A DNA stretch of 64,000 nt from Synechococcus sp. HK01-R (GCF_014217855.1 NZ_CP059059.1:2046001-2110000), one strand, 5' to 3'. Positions 1 through 10,389 are shown, numbered from the stretch's first letter. A program made the numbers and translations. The notes: a model not told the origin generated them from the letters alone.

Positions 1-537
1 TTGCTGAAGGTCGGCCACGGCCAAGGGATCGACCCCGGCAAACGGTTCATCCAGCAGGAGATATCGAGGTCCCTCAAGACCGACGGCAAGGGCACGGGCG
101 ACTTCACAACGACGGCGTTCCCCACCCGAGAGCTGATAACCACGGCGGTCCAGGAAAGGACCGAGGTGAAAGTCATCAACCAGCTGATGCAAGCGCTCGC
201 GACATTGCGGGCGGGGGAGACAGCTTTGTGCCAGAACCAATTCCAAGTTCTCCCGCACCGTGAGCTGACGGAAAACACTCGGTTCCTGAGGCAAATAACC
301 AATACCGAGTCTCGCCCGCTGAGGCATCGCCAAACCGGCGATCGGGTGACCATCGAGAAGGACCTGACCACGGTCAGGACGCAGGAGTCCGATCACCAGA
401 TTGAAGGTGGTGGTCTTGCCAGCGCCATTCGGTCCAAGCAGGCCGATCACCTCGCCAGGATCAAGGGAGATGGAGAGGTCACGAACCAACGGCCTGCCAC
501 CAAGGGTGAGGGCCACCCGTTCCAGGGAGAGACTCAT
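1..537 (-). CDS. lptB: LPS export ABC transporter ATP-binding protein LptB (3' end outside window)
   Basis: ATPase of the Lpt complex, which extracts lipopolysaccharide from the inner membrane for transport to the outer membrane. The first 179 residues are visible. Walker A is LGPNGAGKTTT near residues 36-46, the ABC signature LSGGERRRCEVARAL lies near 137-151, and Walker B runs into LLLDEPFAGVDP, all typical of LptB. The ATG overlaps the lptA stop codon as ATGA, so the two are translationally coupled. The C-terminus lies beyond the left edge of the window. Confidence 0.93.
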   Translation of the reverse strand, partial: MSLSLERVALTLGGRPLVRDLSISLDPGEVIGLLGPNGAGKTTTFNLVIGLLRPDRGQVLLDGHPIAGLAMPQRARLGIGYLPQEPSVFRQLTVRENLELVLAQSCLPRPQCRERLHQLVDDFHLGPFLDRRGYQLSGGERRRCEVARALAVGLEGPRYLLLDEPFAGVDPLAVADLQQ

Positions 538-1034
538 GGGGTGAATGGGGTTTGAGCTGGGCCTACCCCGGGGGGTTTCTTGGTTTCAGTAGCGGGTTGA
601 CGAATCACCATCTGACTAAACACCTGCGCTCCCTTGGCTGGTTCAGCGACGGCGCGCTCGTCATCGAGCAGATAGACCACACGCTCCGCCCTCAAGGTGT
701 TGCCGCCCTCCTGAATCACGTCAACATCACCGCTGAGCACCAGGCGACCCTCTTTGCTGAAGTACTGAGCCTGTCGTGATGTGGCCACCATCTTGCGGGC
801 TGGATAAACGATCCGCACATTGCCAAGGGCGGTCACCACACCGGTGATGTTGTCCGCGCTCTGGGTGTCCGATTCAATCGTGATCAAACCTTTGGGACCG
901 TCTGAAGCCTGAACAGCTGGGGCAGGTCCGGCCGAAACTTGGGCTGGCTGCGGTTCGGCCTTGACACCGCCAATGAGCAGCATCTGAACCAAAAGTGGTG
1001 CCAGTGCTGTCAGCCGGGAGACGAAAGCTGGCAA
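534..1034 (-). CDS. lptA: LptA/OstA-like periplasmic LPS transport protein
   Basis: Small OstA-domain protein that would bridge lipopolysaccharide across the periplasm, working with the adjacent lptB product. The first 25 or so residues form a signal peptide with one arginine followed by a hydrophobic stretch ending VKA. The rest (about residues 50-140) has the OstA pattern: IESDTQSADN, VVTALGNVRI, and LSGDVDVIQEGGNTLRAERVVY. The start is a TTG; an internal ATG at 983 would cut the signal peptide in half, so TTG is preferred. The family is short and variable, so the assignment also rests on coupling to lptB. Confidence 0.85.
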   Translation of the reverse strand: MPAFVSRLTALAPLLVQMLLIGGVKAEPQPAQVSAGPAPAVQASDGPKGLITIESDTQSADNITGVVTALGNVRIVYPARKMVATSRQAQYFSKEGRLVLSGDVDVIQEGGNTLRAERVVYLLDDERAVAEPAKGAQVFSQMVIRQPATETKKPPGVGPAQTPFTP

Positions 1035-1074
1035 AGGGGGCCATCAGCGAATCGCCAATGTACTGACAACCCGA

Positions 1075-1476
1075 TCAGCGTGGATACAGGGTTGGGGCCT
1101 CCAGAACATCCGGGTCCTCCCCGTGCTGCAACGCCTTTAAACGTGCTGTCACCTGGTGCTGCAGCGTCAGAAGGTCGAGACCAAGATCGGGGGCTGAAGG
1201 GGAAGCGAACCGACCAAGCCCCTCGCCGAGCAGGATCGTCGCCCCTCGCTGATTGCCATTCTGAAGATGCACGTGGGCCACTGCCACCTGAATCAGGCCC
1301 TGTAAAACGCGGCGCTCAGGCCCTGATGTCTCGTGCCAGAGCTCTTCGAGAACATCGTGGGCTGCGTACCACTCCTTCCTGTTGAAGAGCGCGATGCCCT
1401 CACAGAAACGGGGATCCGACTGAATGGTCAGCGAATCCCCTGAACTCTGCTCACGATTGGAGGGCGACGAACTCAA
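1075..1476 (-). CDS. DUF309 family protein
   Basis: A 133-residue protein of the DUF309 family. The hallmark helix is visible at about residues 24-50: FCEGIALFNRKEWYAAHDVLEELW, followed by an ERRVLQGLIQVAVAHVH segment. The family is all-helical with a conserved H/E pair, and its function is unknown to me. The ATG overlaps the typA stop (ATGA), placing it second in a typA, DUF309, lptA, lptB unit. Confidence 0.85.
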   Translation of the reverse strand: MSSSPSNREQSSGDSLTIQSDPRFCEGIALFNRKEWYAAHDVLEELWHETSGPERRVLQGLIQVAVAHVHLQNGNQRGATILLGEGLGRFASPSAPDLGLDLLTLQHQVTARLKALQHGEDPDVLEAPTLYPR

Positions 1477-3275
1477 CGCTTCGCCATCTTCTTGGCTGGA
1501 AGCTTGCGAAGACGAATCGATTCCGGAGTCACCTCCAGCATTTCGTCAGGTCCGATGTATTCAAGGGCCCTTTCCAGGGTCATCTGAATGGGCGCCTGCA
1601 GGGTATCGAGTTCATCAGCACCGGCCGAGCGCATGTTGGTGAGCTGCTTGGCCTTGCAGATATTGATCTCCAAATCCTGGGGGCGGTTGTTCTCGCCGAT
1701 GATCATTCCCTTGTAGACCTTCGTACCAGGTGAGATGAAGAATTGACCGCGATCTTCAGCATTCTTCAGGGCATAGAAGGTGGCAGTTCCCTCCTCGAAG
1801 GCAATCAGGACGCCGTTCCTGCGGGTATCGAAGTCACCAAGCATCGGCCTGTATTCGAAGAAGGAGTGGCTCATGATCCCTTCGCCCCTGGTGGCACGAA
1901 TGAACTCACCTCGGAACCCGATCAGACCACGGGAGGGAACGATGAACTCCAGCTGGGTGCGTCCGTCCTGTCCGGTCTCCATGTTCTGCATCTCGCCTTT
2001 ACGGGTTCCGAGCTTCTCGATGCAGGCCCCGACGGATTCCTCGGGGACATCCATCACCAGAGTTTCCACAGGCTCACAGGGGGTGCCATCGATCGTGCGG
2101 AAGATCACCTGAGGCTGCGACACCTGGAACTCATACCCCTCGCGACGCATGGTCTCAATAAGGATGCCGAGGTGGAGTTCACCGCGTCCGCTCACAGCAA
2201 AGCGGTCGGGGGAGTCGGTGTCTTCCACCCGCAGAGCCACGTTGGTGAGCAGCTCCCTCTGCAGACGGTCGCGAACCTGACGGCTGGTGACGAACTTTCC
2301 TTCCTTTCCGGCGAAAGGGGAATCGTTGACCACAAAGGTCATCTGCAAGGTGGGTTCATCCACCTTGATCAGAGGCAGAGCTTTCGGTTCGTCCGGGCAG
2401 GCGATGGTCTCGCCGATGTTCACATCGTCGAAACCTGCCACGGCAACGAGGTCTCCGGCGGAAGCCTCCTCAATCTCAACCCGCTGCAAACCTTCGAATC
2501 CGAGCAGTTTGCTGATCCGGCCACGCTTGACGCTGCCGTCGTCCTTAATCAGAGAGGCGCTCTGACCCTGCCGAATCACACCGTTATGGACGCGTCCGAT
2601 AATGATGCGACCTAGGAAATCGGAGTAGTCAAGAGTCGTGATCTGAAGCTGAAGGGGCTTCTCAGGATCACCGACCGGCGGCGGAACATGACGCAGGATC
2701 GCGTCGAACAGCGGCCGCATGTTGTCGCTTTCGGTCTTCATATCGGGCTTGGCGAAGCCGCCAAGACCACTGCCGAACAAATAAGGGAAATCACACTGAT
2801 CGTCATCGGCACCAAGCTCAATGAACAGATCGAGCACCTTGTCGACCGCCGTTTCGGGATCAACCCGAGCGCGATCGATTTTGTTCACGAACACGATCGG
2901 GCGAAGGCCCTGCTCCAGGGCCTTTTTGAGCACGAAGCGGGTCTGGGGCATGGGCCCCTCGTTGGCATCCACGATCAGCAGGCATCCATCCACCATGCCC
3001 AGCACACGCTCCACTTCACCACCAAAATCGGCGTGACCAGGGGTGTCAACGATGTTGATACGCGTGTCGTTGTAGGTGACCGCTGTGTTCTTCGACAGGA
3101 TCGTGATACCGCGCTCACGCTCCAGGTCGTTGGAGTCCATCACGCAGGTCGGCACCGCCTCGTTGTCACGGAAAATCCCGGACTGACTGAGCAGGGCGTC
3201 GACCAGGGTCGTCTTGCCGTGGTCAACGTGGGCGATGATCGCGATGTTGCGAATCGCCTTGTTCGGGGCGCTCAT
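1473..3275 (-). CDS. typA: Ribosome-associated GTPase TypA/BipA
   Basis: Translational GTPase of the EF-G/LepA class that binds the ribosome and is needed for ribosome assembly and stress growth in other bacteria. At 600 residues it has the family's usual length. G motifs are visible at the N-terminus: [12 protein letters not shown] (residues 15-26), the switch I threonine in [17 protein letters not shown] and [10 protein letters not shown]. The C-terminal half has the BipA-type [11 protein letters not shown] and the long '[11 protein letters not shown]' region. It heads the unit that ends in lptB; no Shine-Dalgarno is obvious before the ATG. Confidence 0.96.
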   Translation of the reverse strand: MSAPNKAIRNIAIIAHVDHGKTTLVDALLSQSGIFRDNEAVPTCVMDSNDLERERGITILSKNTAVTYNDTRINIVDTPGHADFGGEVERVLGMVDGCLLIVDANEGPMPQTRFVLKKALEQGLRPIVFVNKIDRARVDPETAVDKVLDLFIELGADDDQCDFPYLFGSGLGGFAKPDMKTESDNMRPLFDAILRHVPPPVGDPEKPLQLQITTLDYSDFLGRIIIGRVHNGVIRQGQSASLIKDDGSVKRGRISKLLGFEGLQRVEIEEASAGDLVAVAGFDDVNIGETIACPDEPKALPLIKVDEPTLQMTFVVNDSPFAGKEGKFVTSRQVRDRLQRELLTNVALRVEDTDSPDRFAVSGRGELHLGILIETMRREGYEFQVSQPQVIFRTIDGTPCEPVETLVMDVPEESVGACIEKLGTRKGEMQNMETGQDGRTQLEFIVPSRGLIGFRGEFIRATRGEGIMSHSFFEYRPMLGDFDTRRNGVLIAFEEGTATFYALKNAEDRGQFFISPGTKVYKGMIIGENNRPQDLEINICKAKQLTNMRSAGADELDTLQAPIQMTLERALEYIGPDEMLEVTPESIRLRKLPAKKMAKR

Positions 3276-3356
3276 TGGGGTCCGTGACGGTCTGAAAAGA
3301 AGGCTGGGAGTCGCCCGCAGGCGCAGCCGGCCCAGGCTATCTCAACGTGAGATCGG

Positions 3357-5939
3357 TCAGGATCCAAGCTGACTGGTGCGCTCCGGCCGCTCCGCCCGCA
3401 GACTGCCCCGGGTCACCCCAAGCCGGTGGTCGATGCGCTCACGTCGCCAGACAGCCTGGGAGGGAATCTCACCAGTCAGGGCCTGGGCGTAGAGCCGAAC
3501 ACGACGGAGCGTCGACGGCCCGTCTTCATCCAAAAGCTCCAGGCGGAGGTGACGCACACCAGCGGCGAGCAGATCAGGAAGGGCTTCCACCCCACTTTGG
3601 GCCCGACCGTTGAACAAGGTGTTGCGGCAGCCGAGATCGGCCTGGAGCGGATGCTCAACACCGCTGCGGTCACGCAGATGCACCACGTGGTGTTCGCAAG
3701 GCCTTCCGCAATCGGTGTGATCGTGCCCTTCAGAGAGGAAGGCGCAGAAGAGGCAGTGCTCCATATGAAACAGCGGCATGTGCTGATGGAGGGTCACCTC
3801 AAGCGCGCCTGGGTCCACCCCGGTGATGAGATCCAACAACTGATCAAGATTGAGGTCATAGCTCGCGGTCAGGCGCTGGAGCCCCCACTGATCGCTGTAC
3901 CAGCGATGGGTGAGTGGATTCGCCGTGTTCAAGGAAAAATCGCCGATGCAGGGAGCGAGGGGAGTGAGGGTCTCCAGCTGATCGGCATTGCGCACCAGAT
4001 AGCCCTCCGGATTGGCACGGATCAGTGGCTCAAGGCTCCAACGTTCATCCGGTCGAGTGATCCGTGGCCCGGCGAGACGCAAACCGTCAGGCCAAAGACC
4101 ACGCCCGATGGAAACCGCCGTTTTCAGATCGGCCGGTGCTTCGAGATCGGCGACCACTCCGGCCAGCGGGAGTCCATCAGATTCAGAAGCGAGCGCGCGC
4201 AACTGCTCAAGACTGCGCACCAGCACATGCAGAGACGGGGGCCGACTCCTCGAGTCAGTCGAAACAGAATCGGTGCTGTGGCGCGGCAGACAATGCTCCA
4301 GCGCCTGGGCGATGACGCGCTGATCGGACTCTGGACTCGCTGGCGAAGAGTTTGTGAACGAAGGGGCATTGCAGGAAGCAAGACCCATATCCAACTGATC
4401 CAACAGCTCCCGACGCAAGCGGTTGAGCTCTGCGAGGGGAAGAAACAGTGCGTCAGGCAGATCGATCTCCAGGTGATCCAAGCGCCAACCACTTCCTCCC
4501 AGCCGGCCGATCTGACGTTCAAGCCGCTGGCGATCCAGGCCCTGATCTCTAGCCGCTTGGAGGGGCATGCTGCTGCGCACGCTGAGGCGAGCCCCAGAGG
4601 ATGGAACAGGCTCGAGCAACTCCAGCGTCAACGGATGGCCATCCGTTCCGGTGACGCGGAGCCTGAGAGCCCGCTCTTGAATGGGCGTCTCCCTGCCAAC
4701 CTGCCGCAGCCAGTAGCTCTGCCATTGGGGATCTCCCGTAAGCCAGATCGGCGCACCCGGGAGAAGTCCGCGCAAATCGAGACGCCCCGGACCGAGACGC
4801 AACCGCAAGAAAGCCGCGCCACAGGGCTCCACGCGCATAATCCGGCCACCCACCTCAAGAGGCGGCCGCAATGCTTCACCAGCACCAGCTTGCACTTCCA
4901 TGACCAGCCCCTGACCGCATGTCAAGGGTTCGTCCGTCCGGACCACAAGCCAGCCCTGCGCTTCCACGCGCTCAAGCTGACCCACCACGGGGCCACGTTT
5001 CTTGCTCCAGCGGCCGTGCACCAAACGACGGTGATTGACCCCTGCCAACCAACCACTGGATAGACCACGAGAGAAGCCGAGCTCAAGCTGGCGCTGAACG
5101 GCGATGGGGTCAGGCTCCAGACCATCCAGCTGCTGGCGATAGGCCTGGGTCACCGAGGCCACGTAGGTGGGGTCTTTAAGGCGGCCTTCAATTTTGAAAC
5201 TGGCGATCCCCAGATCCACGAGCTCCGGAAGCAGGGTCCAGGCCGATAAATCCTGCGGGGACAGGAGGTAGCGCTGATCCCCGAGGTCACGGGCCTCACC
5301 ATCGACAATCAGCTCATAAGGAAGACGGCAGGCCTGAGCGCACTCGCCCCGATTGGCACTCCGCTGCCCAAGGGATTCACTGGTGAGGCACTGTCCCGAG
5401 TAAGCCACACACAGGGCACCGTGGACGAACACCTCCAGGGGCATGGACAGATCGCGATCCTGCAGCTGGTTCTGAAGTCGGCGAAGGTCCTTGAGCGCTA
5501 GTTCACGGGCCAACACCACCCGTTGGCAACCAGCTGCTGCCGCCTGGGCCACCCCCGCTGCACTGGTGATCGACATCTGAGTCGACGCATGCAGCGCCAT
5601 GGAAGGCACAAGCTGCTGGGCTAACAAACAAAGCCCCAGGTCCTGAACGATCAAGGCATCGACACCGGCCCGGTGCGCAGCCAACAGAAGGGACGCGGCT
5701 GCCTCCAACTCATCGCTGAACACCAGCACGTTGAAGGTGAGGAAGCCCTTGACACCTCTGGCGTGCAACCACTCCATGATCTCTGGCAGGTCCGCAAGTC
5801 GGAAGTTCTCAGCACGGAGCCGGGCGTTGAAGGCCTCCACGCCGAAATAGACCGCATCAGCACCCTGGGCCACGGCAGCCTTCAGAGACGACCAATCACC
5901 GGCGGGGGCCAGCAGCTCAGGGAGCAGCGAAGCTCTCAA
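3357..5939 (-). CDS. U32 family peptidase, long form (DUF3656 type)
   Basis: An 860-residue U32 protein. The N-terminal TIM-barrel part starts LLPELLAPAGDW, and the family signature EVFVHGALCVAYSGQCLTS with its cysteine pair lies near residues 168-187. The extra length fits the RlhA-like group with an added DUF3656 region; E. coli RlhA hydroxylates C2501 of 23S rRNA and needs iron-sulfur cofactors. Further cysteines near the C-terminus (HCLFCAFL, DCGRPCEHH) agree with a metal or cluster site. Its ATG overlaps the preceding peptidase gene by four bases. RNA modification is a family-based inference. Confidence 0.87.
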   Translation of the reverse strand: MRASLLPELLAPAGDWSSLKAAVAQGADAVYFGVEAFNARLRAENFRLADLPEIMEWLHARGVKGFLTFNVLVFSDELEAAASLLLAAHRAGVDALIVQDLGLCLLAQQLVPSMALHASTQMSITSAAGVAQAAAAGCQRVVLARELALKDLRRLQNQLQDRDLSMPLEVFVHGALCVAYSGQCLTSESLGQRSANRGECAQACRLPYELIVDGEARDLGDQRYLLSPQDLSAWTLLPELVDLGIASFKIEGRLKDPTYVASVTQAYRQQLDGLEPDPIAVQRQLELGFSRGLSSGWLAGVNHRRLVHGRWSKKRGPVVGQLERVEAQGWLVVRTDEPLTCGQGLVMEVQAGAGEALRPPLEVGGRIMRVEPCGAAFLRLRLGPGRLDLRGLLPGAPIWLTGDPQWQSYWLRQVGRETPIQERALRLRVTGTDGHPLTLELLEPVPSSGARLSVRSSMPLQAARDQGLDRQRLERQIGRLGGSGWRLDHLEIDLPDALFLPLAELNRLRRELLDQLDMGLASCNAPSFTNSSPASPESDQRVIAQALEHCLPRHSTDSVSTDSRSRPPSLHVLVRSLEQLRALASESDGLPLAGVVADLEAPADLKTAVSIGRGLWPDGLRLAGPRITRPDERWSLEPLIRANPEGYLVRNADQLETLTPLAPCIGDFSLNTANPLTHRWYSDQWGLQRLTASYDLNLDQLLDLITGVDPGALEVTLHQHMPLFHMEHCLFCAFLSEGHDHTDCGRPCEHHVVHLRDRSGVEHPLQADLGCRNTLFNGRAQSGVEALPDLLAAGVRHLRLELLDEDGPSTLRRVRLYAQALTGEIPSQAVWRRERIDHRLGVTRGSLRAERPERTSQLGS

Positions 5940-6694
5940 GATCCCTGCGCGAGACGACGGGCGGGCTCAAATTCGCGGAGCGCCTCCGACGAGCCCTCGA
6001 AACGCCAATGCCAGGGTTCGTAGCTCACACCCTGCGCATTACCGTCCGGAAAGGAAAGGGTGAAGTGATAACTGGCGGCGTGATCCTGAAGCCAGCGGAA
6101 GGCCCGAGTGCTTTCAAAAGACTGGGAGAGATTGGTGCCCGGATCATCACCATCTCCCACATCAACGGCGAAGCCGGTGCTGTGCTCCGAATAACCCGGA
6201 GGAGCACTGACCTTGGCGCGCTCGCTTGCGGTCTGATTACGAGCGGATTTCACATCGAAGAAAATCCCCTTCTGAAGCGCATGGGAGCGATAGCCGCTCA
6301 GCAAGCGCAAATCCACACCATCGGCAGCCGCCGCTTGCTGTAGAGCCCGGAAGGCCTCGGCGGCATCTTTATGCAGTTCGATGCCCGCCTCAACACCGAC
6401 ACGATCCACCACAGGCACCTCGGGATAAGGGAAGTGACCGAGAAGGCGTCCATCTCCTGAAGGCTGTTCGACGATGCCTTCGACAACGGAAGACGGTGCA
6501 GAAAGACGAGCCAGCAGAGAAGGTCCAAACAGGACCGCTGCCAAGGCACCACTAAAGACCAATCCACAGGACAGCACGAGGGCTGCACCTCCACCGCCAC
6601 CCGCACCTGCTCCGCTGCGGCGACCAGCGCGCGTGCGTCGTGCGACGGGAATGTCGTCCCGGCTGGTGCGACGGGGCGCAACGGCGCGAGCCAC
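5936..6694 (-). CDS. VanY-like D-alanyl-D-alanine carboxypeptidase (M15B)
   Basis: Trims the terminal D-Ala of peptidoglycan stem peptides. A basic, Gly-rich N-terminus is followed by one hydrophobic segment (about residues 38-58), so it is probably membrane-anchored with the catalytic domain in the periplasm. The M15 zinc site is readable as the S-x-H-x(6)-D run in GYSEHSTGFAVDVGD plus the late EPWHWRFEG, and LLSGYRSHALQ is also family-typical. The GTG at 6694 is my choice of start; another in-frame GTG lies about 20 codons upstream near the divergent chlP. The frame stays open far upstream, antisense to chlP, which is coincidental. Confidence 0.82.
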   Translation of the reverse strand: MARAVAPRRTSRDDIPVARRTRAGRRSGAGAGGGGGAALVLSCGLVFSGALAAVLFGPSLLARLSAPSSVVEGIVEQPSGDGRLLGHFPYPEVPVVDRVGVEAGIELHKDAAEAFRALQQAAAADGVDLRLLSGYRSHALQKGIFFDVKSARNQTASERAKVSAPPGYSEHSTGFAVDVGDGDDPGTNLSQSFESTRAFRWLQDHAASYHFTLSFPDGNAQGVSYEPWHWRFEGSSEALREFEPARRLAQGS

Positions 6695-6805
6695 AGCTTT
6701 GATGCAGTCTTGTGACGATCGTAAGGGGGGGCGCCAGACCCGTTCCACAGCGAAGGTTCCGGCGGTGGTAGCTTCGCCACAACAATCCAGCGGAGTCAGG
6801 CTGAG

Positions 6806-8155
6806 ATGCTTCGAGTTGCCGTCGTCGGCGGTGGTCCTTCTGGGTCCTGCGCCGCTGAAGTACTCGCCAAAGCCGGTATTCAGACTTGGCTGTTCGAGCG
6901 AAAACTCGACAATGCCAAGCCTTGTGGAGGTGCGATCCCCCTCTGCATGGTGGATGAGTTCGACATCCCAGACGAGATCATTGACCGCAAGGTCCGCAAC
7001 ATGAAGATGATCTCCCCCTCCAACCGTGAGGTGGATATCAAGCTTGATCCTCTCGGCTACGACCGCAACGCCTACATCGGCATGTGTCGCCGCGAAGTGT
7101 TTGATGCCTTCCTGCGCAATCGCGCTGCAGATCTCGGCACCACCCTGATCAATGGACTTGTCCAGAAGATCGACACCGGCAACAACCGACAGGGTCCCTA
7201 CACACTTCATTACGCGGACTACAGCTCTGGCGGCCCCACAGGCGAGCTCAAAACCCTCGAGGTCGACCTGATCATCGGAGCCGACGGAGCGAACTCCCGG
7301 GTGGCCAAAGCGATGGATGCCGGCGATTACAACGTCGCCATCGCCTTCCAGGAACGGATCAAGCTTCCTGCGGAGGAGATGGCCTATTACGAAGATCTCG
7401 CCGAGATGTATGTGGGTACCGACGTGTCCCCCGACTTCTACGCCTGGGTGTTCCCCAAATTTGACCATGTGGCTGTCGGCACCGGCACCATGCAGCAGAA
7501 CCAGTCGCTGATCAAGGGTCTTCAGAAGGGCATTCGCGAACGCGCTAGCAAGCGACTGTTCAAAGGTGAAGTGATCAAGGTCGAAGCCCACCCCATTCCT
7601 GAACATCCACGGCCCCGTCGTGTGGTGGGGCGCATGGCGCTGGTGGGTGATGCAGCTGGCTACGTGACCAAGAGTTCCGGCGAGGGTATCTACTTCGCCG
7701 CCAAGAGCGGTCGCATGTGCGCCGAGGCCATCGTCGAAATCTCCAATAAGGGCTCTCGCATTCCCACAGAAAAGGAGATCAAGTCGACCTATCTGAAGCG
7801 CTGGGACCGCAAATACGGTGCCACCTACGCCGTGCTCGACATTCTGCAACGCATCTTCTATCGCAACGACGCGGCACGCGAGGCCTTCGTCGAAATGTGT
7901 GATGACCGTGATGTACAGAAGTTGACCTTCGACAGCTATTTGTACAAGCGAGTGGTGCTGATGAATCCATGGCAGCAAATCAAGCTGACGCTTCGCACAC
8001 TCGGAAGCCTGCTCCGTGGTGAAGCTCTAGCGCCTTCTGATTACGGTCCCGTTCCTTCTGCTGTCGGTCGCTCCGATGGTGACTTCCTTGCAGAAGAAGC
8101 TGCGCAAGCGATCAAGGCACAGGCAAAAGAGAAAGAAACCGCGGAAGTCAGCTGA
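6806..8155 (+). CDS. chlP: Geranylgeranyl reductase ChlP
   Basis: Reduces geranylgeranyl groups to phytyl for chlorophyll a and tocopherol, using NADPH. The 449-residue protein starts with the FAD-binding Rossmann motif VAVVGGGPSGSCAAEVLAKAG. The CGGAIPLCM segment and the second FAD motif GRMALVGDAAGYVTKSSGEGIYFA are characteristic of cyanobacterial and plant ChlP. It is monocistronic by position: the VanY-like gene is divergent, and a strong terminator follows within 40 bases of the stop. Confidence 0.96.
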   Translation: MLRVAVVGGGPSGSCAAEVLAKAGIQTWLFERKLDNAKPCGGAIPLCMVDEFDIPDEIIDRKVRNMKMISPSNREVDIKLDPLGYDRNAYIGMCRREVFDAFLRNRAADLGTTLINGLVQKIDTGNNRQGPYTLHYADYSSGGPTGELKTLEVDLIIGADGANSRVAKAMDAGDYNVAIAFQERIKLPAEEMAYYEDLAEMYVGTDVSPDFYAWVFPKFDHVAVGTGTMQQNQSLIKGLQKGIRERASKRLFKGEVIKVEAHPIPEHPRPRRVVGRMALVGDAAGYVTKSSGEGIYFAAKSGRMCAEAIVEISNKGSRIPTEKEIKSTYLKRWDRKYGATYAVLDILQRIFYRNDAAREAFVEMCDDRDVQKLTFDSYLYKRVVLMNPWQQIKLTLRTLGSLLRGEALAPSDYGPVPSAVGRSDGDFLAEEAAQAIKAQAKEKETAEVS

Positions 8156-8194
8156 AGCTTTTCGCTTCAGCAATGAGCCCCTCATGAAAAAATC

Positions 8195-8228
8195 AAGCTG
8201 GAGTCACTTCAATGACTCCAGCTTTTTT
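8195..8228. terminator. Intrinsic terminator between chlP and glyS
   Basis: A perfect 12-bp stem (8195-8206 with 8213-8224) and a 6-base loop, followed by six T on the plus strand; a run of A upstream lets it also work for glyS from the other side. A second perfect 8-bp hairpin (8151-8158 with 8164-8171) begins at the chlP stop codon, so the chlP transcript ends in two stacked hairpins. Confidence 0.9.
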
Positions 8229-8229
8229 G

Positions 8230-10389
8230 TCAGGACTGAATCAGTTCGAAACGGGCCAGTTGCGAGGCCTGGTTACGCAGTACAGCGAGAAGATTGAGGC
8301 GGTTATCGCGAAGCTGGGGGTCATCGGCCATCACCATCACGCTCTGATCACCATCAAAGAACGCCTCGAGGGCAGGCGTAGCCTCGTCTAGGGCACTGGC
8401 AAGCGCCTGGTAATCCCTCGACAACGCCAGGGGAAGCAAGCGAGTCACGACATCAAACATCGCCTGTTCACTGGGCGACTCGAACCGTGCCGGATCGACC
8501 ACGCCACTGGCATCAAGCACGGAGCTCGCCAAGTCTCCTTTTTCCGCCAGACGAGCGGCACGCTGAACCACAGCCTGCACACCCCCAAGTCGCCCCTGCT
8601 GGCGCAGGCTTGCCAGCAAACGAATGCGATCAAGCACATCCATCGGATCCGACAAGAGACGTCCATCGGTCACGCCCTCGCCGGCAACCGCCTGGACGAG
8701 ATCGACGCCGTGGCCATCCTCCTCCAATTGCGACTGGATCCGCTGACGCAGAAGCAGCACTAGATCTGCGACTAAACCACTGGTATTCACTTGAAACGCC
8801 GGGAACAGTGCGCTCCAGTGATCGGCTGCGGCCTGCAGAAGTTGGAGTAAATCCAGCCGCCAACCCTGATTCCAGAGGATCTGAAGGACACCATTTCCGG
8901 CACGACGCAGTGCGTAGGGATCAGACGAGCCACTGGGGCGTTCCCCCTTGGCAAAGATGCTGAGCAACAGCTCCAGCCGTTCGGCCAGGGCCACAACGGC
9001 GCCAGCATCACTGCTGGGGAGGTGATCACCAGCCCCTCGCGGCAGGTAATGCTCCACAACCGCCAGGGCCACAGAACGCGGCTCCCCCTCCTCCAGCAGA
9101 TACTTACCACCCATCAACCCTTGTAACTCAGGGAATTCACCAACCATCTGGCTGACCAGATCGTGCTTGCAGAGGTGCGCGGCACGGATTGCAGCAGATT
9201 GCGCCGCGGCATCAAGACTGAGCTGATCCAGCAACTGGGCTGTGAGCCATTCGATTCGATCAACGCGATCACGCAGACTTCCCAGCCCCTCGGCAAACGT
9301 GACCCGGTCGAGGGCGTCACGGCGCTCGGCACTGGGCTGACGGCGATCAACGGTGAGGAAAAACTCGGCATCGGCCAGCCGGGCACTGAGAACACGCTCA
9401 TTACCGCGGCAAATGCGCTCTGCAGCAGCATCCAATCCATTACTGACCAGCAGGAAATCAGCACAGAGCACCTCTCGGGCTGTGAGCCGCAACGGATCAG
9501 TGGCCACATCCGGACGTCGAAGAGGGACGTAGCGCTGATGGGACTGCATCACGGTGACGATCACCTCAGGTGGAAGATCGAGGAAGCGATCAGCAATCGC
9601 CCCTGCAAGCACCGTCGGTGACTCCACAAGATCGACGAGCTCCTCAAAAAGCGAGTCCGGGCAGTCGGGTTCACCCTGCAAAGCCTGAGCCTTGGCACCC
9701 AAGGCTTCCCGAATCACCTGAGCACGCTGGTCGCGATTCACCAGGACACCCGCTGCAGCCATCGCGGATGCATAGGTCCCGGCGTTGGAGAGCTCGACAA
9801 CCTCAGAGCTAAGGCGGTGGGGGCGACTGCAACGTCCGCTGTTCACCACTGGATCGCTCCCCTGCAGAGCCACAGGAATGATCTGGTCGCCCTGGAGGGC
9901 CACTAACCAACGCACGGGCCGACTGAAACGCTGGTCACCTGAGCCCCAACGCATGAAGCGCCTGCCCTGGAGAGCATCGATCCAAGTCGGAATGGCGTTC
10001 TGGAGCAGCTCACGGGTCGTTTGCCCCTTCACGAGGACGGAAGCGAAGACACAATCACCCTTCGGAGTGGGGCGGACCTCCAGAGCTGAAGGGTCCACAC
10101 CACAACGACGAGCAAAACCAATGGCGGCCGGTCCCGGCTCGCCGTTCACGAAGGCCTGGGCCACAGGGGGGCCCTTGCGCTCCTCCTGGAGATCATCCTG
10201 CCCATCGGCCAAGTTCTCGACCAGCACGGCCAGGCGCCTCGGGGTGCTGGTGACCTGGATGTCACCGTGATCCAGCCTCCACTCCTTCAGATCACGCTGC
10301 AGGCGCTCCCGTAGCTGGGGTAAGGCCAGACGCGCAAAATCGGCAGGCAGTTCCTCGGTACCGATCTCGAGCAGAAAGGTTGCAGCCAC
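8230..10389 (-). CDS. glyS: Glycyl-tRNA synthetase beta subunit
   Basis: Beta chain of the bacterial alpha2-beta2 glycyl-tRNA synthetase, responsible mainly for tRNA binding. The N-terminus (TFLLEIGTEELPADFA) is the family signature, and the 719-residue length is normal. Other landmarks are FMRWGSGDQRFSRPVRWLVAL, the FADRFLDLPPEVI-type segment, QSHQRYVPL and SDPYALRRAGNG. The start is GTG. The alpha subunit gene is not in this window. The 3' end abuts the shared terminator. Confidence 0.95.
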   Translation of the reverse strand: MAATFLLEIGTEELPADFARLALPQLRERLQRDLKEWRLDHGDIQVTSTPRRLAVLVENLADGQDDLQEERKGPPVAQAFVNGEPGPAAIGFARRCGVDPSALEVRPTPKGDCVFASVLVKGQTTRELLQNAIPTWIDALQGRRFMRWGSGDQRFSRPVRWLVALQGDQIIPVALQGSDPVVNSGRCSRPHRLSSEVVELSNAGTYASAMAAAGVLVNRDQRAQVIREALGAKAQALQGEPDCPDSLFEELVDLVESPTVLAGAIADRFLDLPPEVIVTVMQSHQRYVPLRRPDVATDPLRLTAREVLCADFLLVSNGLDAAAERICRGNERVLSARLADAEFFLTVDRRQPSAERRDALDRVTFAEGLGSLRDRVDRIEWLTAQLLDQLSLDAAAQSAAIRAAHLCKHDLVSQMVGEFPELQGLMGGKYLLEEGEPRSVALAVVEHYLPRGAGDHLPSSDAGAVVALAERLELLLSIFAKGERPSGSSDPYALRRAGNGVLQILWNQGWRLDLLQLLQAAADHWSALFPAFQVNTSGLVADLVLLLRQRIQSQLEEDGHGVDLVQAVAGEGVTDGRLLSDPMDVLDRIRLLASLRQQGRLGGVQAVVQRAARLAEKGDLASSVLDASGVVDPARFESPSEQAMFDVVTRLLPLALSRDYQALASALDEATPALEAFFDGDQSVMVMADDPQLRDNRLNLLAVLRNQASQLARFELIQS

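Noticed and set aside
3426-5063. 545-codon plus-strand frame inside the U32 peptidase gene
   Set aside because: Shadow of a well-supported U32 gene; composition is rich in Arg, Gln and His with no motif.
6695-7978. Long open frame continuing upstream of the VanY-like gene on the minus strand
   Set aside because: It is fully antisense to chlP, whose protein is unmistakable; the translation there has no family features.
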